Of a DNA stretch of 64,000 bases, positions 9,442 through 17,621 are shown one piece after another. The translations under genes were made by a program, and so were the position numbers. The notes under the pieces were generated by a model that saw only the letters and a program-made list of their open reading frames with translations, was not told where the DNA came from and did not search any database. How positions within the stretch are numbered: position 1 is the stretch's first letter; each line of letters opens with the position of its first letter. The DNA lies in assembly GCF_047549485.1 (NCBI RefSeq), contig NZ_CP180191.1:2108001-2172000 (forward strand), given 5' to 3'. Origin of the DNA: Piscinibacterium candidicorallinum. GTDB taxonomy: Bacteria > Pseudomonadota > Gammaproteobacteria > Burkholderiales > Burkholderiaceae_C.

Positions 9442-9457
9442 ATGCGGAAAGTCGCAT
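9442..9457. promoter_or_regulatory. Palindromic operator-like motif, copy 2 (ATGCG-GAAAGT-CGCAT)
   Basis: This 16-base site with 5-bp perfect arms and a 6-base centre lies 55 bases upstream of xdhC. Its first 14 bases are identical to a site at 12-25. The placement in a short intergenic region just before a gene start suggests transcription-factor binding. Confidence 0.45.
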
Positions 9458-9512
9458 CTAGCAGATTCTTTTTGTTCTTGGCCGATTTTGACGATCCACT
9501 ACGCACGTCTCC

Positions 9513-10571
9513 ATGGATTCCGTTGACCTTGAAGTCCTGAAGACCAGCTGCGACTGGCTGGCTGCCGGCCGCCGCGTGCTGCTGGTCACCGTGGTCAAGA
9601 CCTGGGGTTCGTCGCCGAGGCCACCCGGGGCGCTCATGGCCATGCGCGACGACGGTCAGGTGGCGGGCAGCGTGTCCGGCGGCTGCATCGAAGACGACAT
9701 GGTGGACCGCGTGCGCAAGGGCGGCATCCACGAGGCCCTGCCCTATGCCGTGACCTACGGCGTGAGCGCCGATGAAGCGCGCCGCTTCGGCCTGCCCTGC
9801 GGCGGCACCATCCAGCTCGTGATCGAACCGCTGGCTGCCCACAGCCGCCTGCCCGAACTGCTGGCCCGCCTGCAGGCCGGCGAACTGGTGCAGCGCACCC
9901 TGGCCATGGGCAGCGGCGCGGCAGAACTCGCCACCGCCGCGCCCGATGCGCAGATGGCCTTTGACGGCCAGACGCTTGTCAGCATCCACGGGCCGCGCTG
10001 GCGCCTGCTGCTGATCGGCGGCGGGCAGCTCTCCCGCTTTCTGGCGCAGATGGCCCTGGGCTGCGACTTTGATGTGACCGTCTGCGACCCGCGCGAGGAA
10101 TACACCGAGCTCTGGGACGTGCCGCGCACCAGGCTCGTGCGCACCATGCCGGATGACACCGTGATGGCGATGAAACTCGATGAGCGCTGCGCCGTGGTTG
10201 CGCTCACGCACGACCCCAAGCTCGACGACCTCGCACTGATGGAGGCGCTCAAGAGTCCGGCGTTCTATGTGGGTGCGCTCGGCTCGCGCAGCAACAACGC
10301 CAAGCGCCGCGCCCGCCTGCTGGAGTTCGGCGTGACCGAGGCCGAGGGCGAGAAGCTGCACGGCCCGGTGGGCATCTACATCGGCAGCCGCACGCCGCCT
10401 GAAATTGCCGTGTCCATCATGGCGCAGATCATCGCCGCCAAGAACGGCGTGGACACGCAGCGCCTGACCACCGTGGGCGAGGCCAAGGACGCCGCTGAGC
10501 TGTCAGACAACTCGGGCTGCGTGATTCCGGATCGGGTGTACGGCGCATCCGACACCCCGCACGACACCTGA
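9513..10571 (+). CDS. xdhC: XdhC/CoxI-family molybdenum cofactor protein
   Basis: This 352-aa protein has the two-domain XdhC/CoxI architecture. An N-terminal XdhC_CoxI domain contains TVVKTWGSSPRPPGA and the SGGCIEDD motif (residues about 28-65). A C-terminal Rossmann-type domain contains LLLIGGGQLSRF and ends with the family signature PVGIYIGSRTPPEIAVSI. The family binds Moco, recruits the sulfuration step and inserts cofactor into xanthine dehydrogenase-type enzymes. It follows coxG after a 158-bp gap with its own palindromic site, so it may be separately transcribed. Confidence 0.9.
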   Translation: MDSVDLEVLKTSCDWLAAGRRVLLVTVVKTWGSSPRPPGALMAMRDDGQVAGSVSGGCIEDDMVDRVRKGGIHEALPYAVTYGVSADEARRFGLPCGGTIQLVIEPLAAHSRLPELLARLQAGELVQRTLAMGSGAAELATAAPDAQMAFDGQTLVSIHGPRWRLLLIGGGQLSRFLAQMALGCDFDVTVCDPREEYTELWDVPRTRLVRTMPDDTVMAMKLDERCAVVALTHDPKLDDLALMEALKSPAFYVGALGSRSNNAKRRARLLEFGVTEAEGEKLHGPVGIYIGSRTPPEIAVSIMAQIIAAKNGVDTQRLTTVGEAKDAAELSDNSGCVIPDRVYGASDTPHDT

Positions 10572-10744
10572 TGCCGCGGTGAGGTTGCGATCACGCGGAT
10601 TGTCTGTGCGCCCACCTCCAACTGGCCCGGGCGCCCTGACCGACCGGCCCACAGGCGCTGGCGCCATCGTTTAGCTTCGCCGCTCTCCACGCGTCTTGCT
10701 CAAGACGCTGGGCCCAAAAGAAGCCAAACCACAAGGGAGGGACG

Positions 10745-12718
10745 ATGAGCCTGGTTGCTCTGCGTGTGCGCCATTGGATCGGCGTGTTGTTGTGTATTTC
10801 GGCACTGGCGTTCGGGGCGGTGAGCACTCAGGCCCAGGGCGCCAACCTGCCGGCTCCGCGCGATGCGGACTACCCGGGCACCATTCGCCTGACGGTGGAC
10901 GCCACTGATCTCGATCGGCGCATCTTCCAGGTGCAGCAGAGCATTCCCGTTGCGCCCGGCCGCGTGACGCTGCTCTACCCGCGCTGGCTGCCCGGCACGC
11001 ATGGGCCGTACGGGGATGTGTCCCGCATGGCCGGCCTGATGGTCAGCGCCGGCGGCAAGCCCATCGACTGGAAGCGCGACACGCTCGACCCCTATGCCTT
11101 CCATGTGGACGTGCCGACCGGCGTGCGCAGCATCGATGTGCGCTTCCAGGCGCTCACCCCCCTGGCCGAGAGCGCCGGCCGCGTGGTGATCACGCCCGAA
11201 ATGTTCAACCTGCAGTGGAACATCGCCCTGCTCTATCCGGCTGGCTACTACGCCAGCCGCATTCCGTTTGCGGCACAGCTGCGTCTGCCCGCCGACTGGG
11301 AGCCGGGCACCGCGCTGCGCGTGCAGGCCGCAAACGTGACGACGGTGGACGGCCGGCGCATGAAGGTGGTGGAGTACCAGAGCGCCAGCCTGGAAACCCT
11401 GGTGGACTCGCCCGTGTTTGCAGGGCGCCATGTGAAGCGCGTTGCCCTGGATGCGCCGGGCACCGCCCGCCCCGTGCAGCTGTTCATGATGGGGGATGAC
11501 CCCGCCGTAATTGAAGCCAGTGCCGAGCAGATCGAGGCTCACAGGAAGCTCGTGCAGCAGGCCGACAAGCTCTTTGGCAGCCGTCACTTTCGCCAGTACG
11601 AGTTCTTGCTCGCGGTGAGCGATCGCCTGGGCGGCATCGGCCTGGAACACCACGAAAGCAGCGAGAACGGGGTGCGCACCGACTACTTCAAGGACTGGGC
11701 GCGCGGCGTGGGCTCGCGCGAACTGCTGCCGCATGAGTACGTGCACAGCTGGAACGGCAAGTACCGCCGCCCGGCCGATCTCTTCACGCCGAACTTCAAC
11801 CTGCCCATGCAGAACAGCCTGCTCTGGCTGTACGAGGGACAGACGCAGTTCTGGGGGCGAATTCTTGCGGCACGCAGCGGCCTGACCTCGACCGAGCAGG
11901 CCATCGACCAGTTCGCCCGCGTGGCCGCCAGCTACGAGACCCGCGCCGGCCGCACCTGGCGCAACCTGCAGGACACCACCAACGAAGGCACCATCCGCGC
12001 CGCCCGCGACAAGCAGTGGCGCGACTGGGAGCGCAGCGCCGACTACTACGACGAAGCCACGCTCATCTGGCTCGAAGTGGACATGATCCTGCGCGAGAAG
12101 ACCGGCGGTGCAAAGAGCATGGACGACTTCGCGCGAGCCTTCTTCGGTGTGGAGGACACGCGCCGCACCGGGCCCAACGCCGAGATCCGAGCGCTGACCT
12201 ACACCTTCGACGACGTCATCAACACACTCAATGGCATTGCGGCTCACGACTGGCGCGGCCTGCTGCGCGAGCGAATGGATGCACGTGGCGGAAATGCGGC
12301 GCTCGACGGACTGAAGCGCGCCGGCTGGCGCCTGACGTGGAGCACCGAGCCCAGCAAATTTGTGCCGCCCTGGGCGCGCCGCGGCCAGCAGGAGGCCGAC
12401 TTTGCGTACTCGCTGGGCCTTATGGTCAACAACGAGGGGCGCATCACCAGCGTGGCCTGGGACAGCCCCGCCTTCAAGGCCGGCCTTGCCCCGCAGATGC
12501 AGATCATGGCCGTGGCCGATCGCAGCTACAGCGCCGAGCGGCTCACCACGGCTGTCAAGGGCAACACCGAAGGCAAGGCGCCAATCGAACTCATCGTCAA
12601 GGACGCCGACGCGTGGAAGCGCGTGCGCATCGATTACCGCGGTGGCCTGCGCTTTCCGAAGTTGGAGCGGATCGAGGGCGCCCAGGAGCGCCTGGGCACG
12701 CTGCTAGGCGCACGCTAG
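10745..12718 (+). CDS. M61-family metallopeptidase with PDZ domain, secreted
   Basis: This 657-aa protein begins with a signal peptide (hydrophobic core WIGVLLCISALAFGAV, cleavage after about residue 31). The M61 zinc motif HEYVHSW lies near residue 330, followed by the third-ligand region LLWLYEGQTQFW near 360. The C-terminal region (about 545-625) resembles a PDZ domain. The family includes glycyl aminopeptidases with chymotrypsin/thermolysin-like folds, acting in the periplasm or outside the cell. A GGGAGGG ribosome-binding site precedes the ATG. It is monocistronic and convergent with the amidohydrolase gene. Confidence 0.88.
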   Translation: MSLVALRVRHWIGVLLCISALAFGAVSTQAQGANLPAPRDADYPGTIRLTVDATDLDRRIFQVQQSIPVAPGRVTLLYPRWLPGTHGPYGDVSRMAGLMVSAGGKPIDWKRDTLDPYAFHVDVPTGVRSIDVRFQALTPLAESAGRVVITPEMFNLQWNIALLYPAGYYASRIPFAAQLRLPADWEPGTALRVQAANVTTVDGRRMKVVEYQSASLETLVDSPVFAGRHVKRVALDAPGTARPVQLFMMGDDPAVIEASAEQIEAHRKLVQQADKLFGSRHFRQYEFLLAVSDRLGGIGLEHHESSENGVRTDYFKDWARGVGSRELLPHEYVHSWNGKYRRPADLFTPNFNLPMQNSLLWLYEGQTQFWGRILAARSGLTSTEQAIDQFARVAASYETRAGRTWRNLQDTTNEGTIRAARDKQWRDWERSADYYDEATLIWLEVDMILREKTGGAKSMDDFARAFFGVEDTRRTGPNAEIRALTYTFDDVINTLNGIAAHDWRGLLRERMDARGGNAALDGLKRAGWRLTWSTEPSKFVPPWARRGQQEADFAYSLGLMVNNEGRITSVAWDSPAFKAGLAPQMQIMAVADRSYSAERLTTAVKGNTEGKAPIELIVKDADAWKRVRIDYRGGLRFPKLERIEGAQERLGTLLGAR

Positions 12719-12782
12719 GCGACCGCACTCACACACCGCGCGCAGGCCGCGGCACAGCCTGCACGCGGGTGCATCGGTTCGA

Positions 12783-14735
12783 TCAGGAACCGCCGCGCGC
12801 CATCGCGTCGGCCAGCCACATCATGACGTCGGACTGGCAGCTGACACCCTCGTTGGGTGGTGCCGCGGAAGCAGCTTGCGCCATGAACCGCGCAAACTCT
12901 GGCGAGCCCGCTGCGCTGGCAGGCGCGGCTTGCGGGTGCGCCATGCGATGCAGCATGCGCGAGAACGTCTCGGTCATTGCCTCATTCGTGCTGTTGGCGG
13001 CAGTTTGTGGCAGCTTGAAGACGCTCACGCCCTCCTTGATGGTCTCGGTCACCTGGATGTCGGCGATGGTCGAGGGCACGACCGCCGTGGGGTCCTTGCT
13101 GAGGATGACAAAGTCCGCGAGCTTGCCAACTTCCAGCGTGCCCTTGCTGCTTTCTTCGAACAGCGTGTACGCCGGCCAGATGGTCATGGCCTTCAAGGCT
13201 GTGATGACGTCCACGCGGTGCTGCGGCCCGACGATGCGCCCCGACCCCCGGGCACGGCGCGTCACCGTGGCATCCAGCACACGCATCGAATTGGGGAAAG
13301 CCACCGGCGCATCGTGGTGCGAGGTGAAGATCATCCCTCGCTTGCGTGCCCAGCCCGTGGGCGAGATGTTCATGCCAGCCTCAGGCCCCACCGTCTGGTT
13401 GAGGTGCCAGTCACCCCAATAGAAGGTGTGCATCGGAAACAGGCTGGGGATCACGCCGAGCGACTTGAATCGATCAAGCTGCTCCTCACGCAGGAACTGC
13501 CCGTGAATCAGCACAGGGCGCAGGGCCTTGCCCTTGCCGAAGCGCGCCTGTGCTGCCATGTGGCTGGCAATGAGCAGATCGGATGCGCGCTCACCGTTGG
13601 AGTGCGTGACGATCTGGATGTCGTTCTCGGTGGCCCAGCTGATGGCGCTCATCACTTCCTCGGCCGATGCCGCGGCATAGCCGGAATAGCCCTTCGGATA
13701 GTTGCCGACGGGCTTGTAGTACGGCCGATCACGCCAAGCGGTGAAGCCCTGCGGGCTGCCATCAATGGTGAGCTTGGCGCCTGCAACCCGCATCCTCTTG
13801 GTGTAGGTCTTGCTGACGTTGGTACGAATCGCTTCCCGGTCGATCAGCACATCCGGGTAGACGGCAAGATCGATCTGGTAGCCGCCTTCATTGGCCACCT
13901 CCCGCAGCAGCTTCAGTGTGGCCGGTGTAGCGCGGCCCTCCTGGGCTGTGGTGTAGCCGAAGCGCGCCCACAGCTTTGCGCCCTCGCGGGCGAAGACCTT
14001 CATGCCGTCCGGGCCGATCGACGGCAGCAGCTTGTAGACCGCATTGAAGAATGCGGTCTCCTCCAGTACGCCATTGGGCTCCTGGGAGCCATCACGCCGT
14101 CGGATCACACCGCCTGCCGGGTCCTTGGTCGCTGAGGTAAAGCCCACAGCCTCAAGCGCCTTCGAATTCAGCGAACACAGATGGCCGGATTGGTGAACCG
14201 CCACAAGCGGAACGTCCTTCGAGACGGCGTCCAGATCATCGCGCGTCGGGTGCCGCTGCTCCTTGAGCTGGGCATCGTCGTACCCGAACCCGATGATGAG
14301 ATTGACCGCAGCCACTGTCTTTTGATTGGCAGCAATCCAGGCGCGCATGGTGCGCTGCAGGGCCGCGATGTCCTGAACTTCGCCGTCCGGCGGGGCAAGC
14401 AGGTTCGCGCTCAGCGATTGAAGCCCACCCATCATCATGTGCCCGTGCGCATCCACGAAGCCCGGCACCATCGTCCTGCCCTGCAGATCGATGACCTGTG
14501 TATTCGGCCCGCGCAGCTTCATCACTTGCGCGCGCGTACCGACCGCAATGATCTTGCCGCCCGCTTCGGCAATAGCCTGAGCGCGCATGGCCTTGTCATT
14601 CAGAGTGATGATGGCGCCGCCGGTCCAGATTCGATCGGCGCGGGGTGCTGCTGCCCTTGCAGCCATCGTCACTGCAGGTACCGCGAGACCCGCCACGGCA
14701 CCTGCCATGGCCGTCAGAACGAAACGTCTCTTCAT
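12783..14735 (-). CDS. YtcJ-like amidohydrolase, exported
   Basis: This 650-aa metal-dependent hydrolase of the amidohydrolase_3/YtcJ family starts with MKRRFVLTAMAGAVAGLAVP, a signal sequence with an Arg-Arg pair that may be Tat-type. The domain opens with RIWTGGAIITLND and has the metal-binding FVDAHGHM motif (about residue 95). A later region contains SHHDAPV, typical of the family's second metal or substrate region. Characterised relatives hydrolyse N-acyl or formamide-like substrates; the substrate here cannot be told. The C-terminal 60 residues beyond the amidohydrolase core are Ala-rich and contain two Cys residues. It is followed downstream on the same strand by nothing until the convergent M61 gene. 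Confidence 0.85.
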   Translation of the reverse strand: MKRRFVLTAMAGAVAGLAVPAVTMAARAAAPRADRIWTGGAIITLNDKAMRAQAIAEAGGKIIAVGTRAQVMKLRGPNTQVIDLQGRTMVPGFVDAHGHMMMGGLQSLSANLLAPPDGEVQDIAALQRTMRAWIAANQKTVAAVNLIIGFGYDDAQLKEQRHPTRDDLDAVSKDVPLVAVHQSGHLCSLNSKALEAVGFTSATKDPAGGVIRRRDGSQEPNGVLEETAFFNAVYKLLPSIGPDGMKVFAREGAKLWARFGYTTAQEGRATPATLKLLREVANEGGYQIDLAVYPDVLIDREAIRTNVSKTYTKRMRVAGAKLTIDGSPQGFTAWRDRPYYKPVGNYPKGYSGYAAASAEEVMSAISWATENDIQIVTHSNGERASDLLIASHMAAQARFGKGKALRPVLIHGQFLREEQLDRFKSLGVIPSLFPMHTFYWGDWHLNQTVGPEAGMNISPTGWARKRGMIFTSHHDAPVAFPNSMRVLDATVTRRARGSGRIVGPQHRVDVITALKAMTIWPAYTLFEESSKGTLEVGKLADFVILSKDPTAVVPSTIADIQVTETIKEGVSVFKLPQTAANSTNEAMTETFSRMLHRMAHPQAAPASAAGSPEFARFMAQAASAAPPNEGVSCQSDVMMWLADAMARGGS

Positions 14736-14826
14736 AGCGTTCTCCCAGAAGTGGTTGTTTTCCGCGGCCCTTGATCCGCGACTGTGCCGGTCCGCCGTGA
14801 AAGACGTCCGGGTGTGCTGCAGCAGT

Positions 14827-15636
14827 TCAAAACGCCAGTACCTGGAACCCCAACTCCACGCCCCACTTCACCGGCCGGTTGCCGCCCACCGAGGTCGACG
14901 GCTTGACGAAGACCTGTCCTTGCCCGCCAAGCATGGGCCCGAGCTTGTAGCCCATCGTGACACTCAGCGCCCCATAACCGCGCCGCGTCTCCCAGTCGTG
15001 TACCCACGCGGGGTCAACCGTCATGTAGACCTTGGGATTCGCAAACTTCGGCACGTAGTAGAGATCAAGCGTCGTGTTGTTGACCTTGGGGCGGCGTGAA
15101 TCCCCGCTGATGCTCACGCTATGCAGCAGCGCTGGGGCAAAAATCTCGCCGCCCTTCAGAAAGCGCGCATAGATGGCGTTGAGCTTGAGCACATCACGAT
15201 CGGTGCCAAGCTCGGGGCGCGATGCAGTGTCGAACACGACCTCCGCTGACGCCACCGCACCCCACACCGGGTTGACCTCCACCACCTGGTTGACCTTGAG
15301 CGACACATCGCCCAGGGCATAGTTGGTGTTGCGCGTGAAGTCGTTGGAGGCGTAGGGAAGCTTGAGTCTGAGCGAGGTTCCCGCATCTCCCACGGGCTGT
15401 GCATAACTGAGGAACAAGGTATCCGAGCGAAAACCACCCACCAGATTCAGGTGCTCGAACGACACCGTGGCGGTGCGGACTGGGCGGGTCGGGTCCGTGC
15501 CGTCGTTGGGCTTGTCTTCCGCCAGTGCGCAGAGCGCGCTGCACACCAGCCCGAAACCGATCGCGGCACGCAAGATCCGAGCGTGTTGCGACTGCACATG
15601 CACGGCAGCGGCCTCTTTGTCATGAACCGGCTTCAT
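14827..15636 (-). CDS. Predicted outer-membrane beta-barrel protein
   Basis: This is a 269-aa protein with a signal peptide (hydrophobic core IGFGLVCSALCALA). The rest is rich in alternating beta-strands, with a final strand ending in Phe (GVELGFQVLAF) as in outer-membrane barrels. The start at 15636 is preceded by AGAGGGGGGCGA; an upstream in-frame ATG at 15831 has no such site. Phrases such as LRLKLPYASNDF and LYYVPKF resemble transporter-like barrels of the MetA-pathway type, but I do not recognise the family with confidence. It lies 91 bases upstream of the amidohydrolase and is probably co-transcribed, so it might admit that enzyme's substrate. Confidence 0.72.
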   Translation of the reverse strand: MKPVHDKEAAAVHVQSQHARILRAAIGFGLVCSALCALAEDKPNDGTDPTRPVRTATVSFEHLNLVGGFRSDTLFLSYAQPVGDAGTSLRLKLPYASNDFTRNTNYALGDVSLKVNQVVEVNPVWGAVASAEVVFDTASRPELGTDRDVLKLNAIYARFLKGGEIFAPALLHSVSISGDSRRPKVNNTTLDLYYVPKFANPKVYMTVDPAWVHDWETRRGYGALSVTMGYKLGPMLGGQGQVFVKPSTSVGGNRPVKWGVELGFQVLAF

Positions 15637-15931
15637 TCGCCCCCCTCTTGTTTTTTTCCCCAAAGCAGCACACCGCAGCCTCGGGTGTGCCTGCACCATC
15701 TGCCATCGGTGTAGCACAGCGATCTGTCGAATGGCTAGAGGAACAGGCGCTCCACAGAGGCTGATCCGCCAACCTGCATGAGCTCGCTTCCGTCGCAGAA
15801 CGCGGCTAGCTGATCTGCACGGAGCGTCCAAGCGGCGGCGCCTGATTCCTGTTCACGTCGGGGGCCACACAGGACACGGATTCGCCGATCGCGGTAGGCT
15901 CGCTGCAGCCCACCCCGAACCAGTGCGCCGC

Positions 15932-16477
15932 ATGAAACCCCAGACTCTCACTGCCGAACTCCTTGAACTCGACGCACTGAATGCGCAGCGCCTGCTCGCG
16001 CCCCTGTGCGAGCTGCTGCAAGACGCCGTGCACGGTGGCGCCTCGGTCGGCTTTCATGCGCCGCTGGACAGCGCACGTGCGCAAGCCTTTTGGGAGGGCG
16101 TGATCGACGCCCTGGCCACCGGAGACCGACGTGTGTGGGTGATTTTGGTAGGTGGCCAGGTGGCAGGCAGCGTGCAGCTGGAGCCCTGCACCAAGGAGAA
16201 CGGTCGTCAGCGTGGCGACATCATGAAGCTGCTGGTGCACCGTCAGTGGCGCCGCCGCGGCTTTGCGCGTGCGCTGATGGAACATGCGCAGAACGAGGCG
16301 CGCGCGATGGGCTTGCGCACCCTGGTGCTGGACACCGAAGTGGGCAGCGCGGCCGAGGTGGTCTATCAGGCCCTGGGCTGGCAGCGCGTGGGCGAGATTC
16401 CAGACTACGCCGACCTGCCGGACGGCACGCCGGTGGCTACCGCGTACTACTACCTGACGCTCAAGGCGCTGGCCTGA
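15932..16477 (+). CDS. GNAT-family N-acetyltransferase
   Basis: This 181-aa protein has a GNAT fold. The acetyl-CoA pyrophosphate-binding motif is visible as RQWRRRGFARALMEHA (Q/RxxGxG/A type, about residues 95-110), followed by LVLDTEVGSAAEVVYQALGWQRVGEIP, the usual beta5-alpha4 end. The substrate is unknown. A GTG three codons upstream (15923) is an alternative start. The gene stands alone in the 295-bp gap after the beta-barrel gene and is not obviously linked to its neighbours. Confidence 0.85.
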   Translation: MKPQTLTAELLELDALNAQRLLAPLCELLQDAVHGGASVGFHAPLDSARAQAFWEGVIDALATGDRRVWVILVGGQVAGSVQLEPCTKENGRQRGDIMKLLVHRQWRRRGFARALMEHAQNEARAMGLRTLVLDTEVGSAAEVVYQALGWQRVGEIPDYADLPDGTPVATAYYYLTLKALA

Positions 16478-16577
16478 GCGATCCTGCGCGTCGTATACAC
16501 CTCGGCGTCCGACGTGCAGGGTGCATTCGCCCTCGGGTAAGCCAGCATGGCAAAGGTCCTGTGCACAGGCACAATGC

Positions 16578-16610
16578 TACTCATTGGTACAAATCAAAAA
16601 CAGATGAGTA
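16578..16610. promoter_or_regulatory. Inverted repeat TACTCAT-N19-ATGAGTA before the SOUL gene
   Basis: A perfect 7-bp inverted repeat ends seven bases before the ATG of the SOUL-domain gene and covers the place where its ribosome-binding site should be. It could be an operator, or an RNA hairpin controlling translation. Only the repeat itself is observed. Confidence 0.3.
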
Positions 16611-16616
16611 ACACCC

Positions 16617-17273
16617 ATGTTCACCTCACGTCTTGCTGTGACTGCGCTGGTCTGTCTGACCCTGCTTGCTCCCCCCGCCGCCATGGCCATTGAAGAACCC
16701 AGGCACACGGTCATCGAGACCAGCGGCCCCTTCCAGATCCGCCAGTATGAGCCGACGCTGATGGCCGAGGTGGAAGTGAGCGGCGAACGCAGTGATGCGA
16801 TCAACAAAGGCTTCCGCGTGCTGGCCAACTTCATATTCGGCAACAACCGCGTCCAGCAGAAGATCGCAATGACTGCGCCGGTCACGCAGGTGGCAGAGCC
16901 CGCGAGCACCAAGATCGCCATGACGGCACCGGTGACGCAGGTGCCGGTCACTCCGGGTGACGGACAGGCCGCAGGCGAGCAGCGCTGGCGCGTGGCCTTC
17001 ATGATGCCCAGCCAATACACGATGGACACACTGCCCCTGCCCAATGACCCGCGCATCAAGATCGGCGTGATGCCAGGCGAAAGGCGGGTGGCCGTGGTGT
17101 TCGACGGCTTCTCCACCCAAGCCAATCTGGGCAAGCACCGCGAGATGCTGGAGCAGTTCGTCAAGGAGCGCGGGCTCACGCCTATCGGGCCCTACATGGT
17201 CGCGTTCTACAACGACCCCTTCACCCTGCCCTGGAACCGGCGCAACGAGTGGTGGGTGCCGGTTGCGCCCTAG
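16617..17273 (+). CDS. SOUL-family heme-binding protein, exported
   Basis: This 218-aa protein begins with a signal peptide (LAVTALVCLTLLAPPAAMA, cleaved before IEEPRH). The mature part is a single SOUL/HBP domain: FQIRQYEPTLMAEVEV, then KIAMTAPVTQ, which appears twice in tandem with a short insertion, and a C-terminal KERGLTPIGPYMVAFYNDP. Homologues bind heme or tetrapyrroles; here the protein would be periplasmic. The ribosome-binding site is weak. The repeated KIAMTAPVTQ segment is a small internal duplication. Confidence 0.87.
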   Translation: MFTSRLAVTALVCLTLLAPPAAMAIEEPRHTVIETSGPFQIRQYEPTLMAEVEVSGERSDAINKGFRVLANFIFGNNRVQQKIAMTAPVTQVAEPASTKIAMTAPVTQVPVTPGDGQAAGEQRWRVAFMMPSQYTMDTLPLPNDPRIKIGVMPGERRVAVVFDGFSTQANLGKHREMLEQFVKERGLTPIGPYMVAFYNDPFTLPWNRRNEWWVPVAP

Positions 17274-17621
17274 GGTGCACTCACGCAAGAGGCCCGAGCC
17301 TCAGGACATCGAAGAGGTGCCCAAGTGCACCGCCCCCTGCAGGGTGGAGCAATGCTCAGGGCCAGGCGGATGCCGCTGAACGCATGAATGATTCCATGGC
17401 CGTTCACTCAAGGACGTACCCGCACACGGGATGGCTGTGTCGGTGGCCAAGCGCAAGCCGGCGCCGAAGAGGTGACTTTCGTATTCAAATGAATTCGGCC
17501 ACGTTCCGCTTCACTAGCCTAGCCTGAAAATTGCCTACTGATGTGCGATAAGCTAAATTCAACGAATATATTTAGATCAAATTCGGCCAGATCTCGCACA
17601 AGCCGAGAAGCTGCGGATGTC
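17274..17621. other. Intergenic stretch without a gene
   Basis: This 348-bp gap lies between two convergent genes (SOUL and DUF4105). No credible reading frame or T-tailed terminator is seen. The part from about 17525 to 17590 is clearly richer in A+T than its surroundings. Confidence 0.5.
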
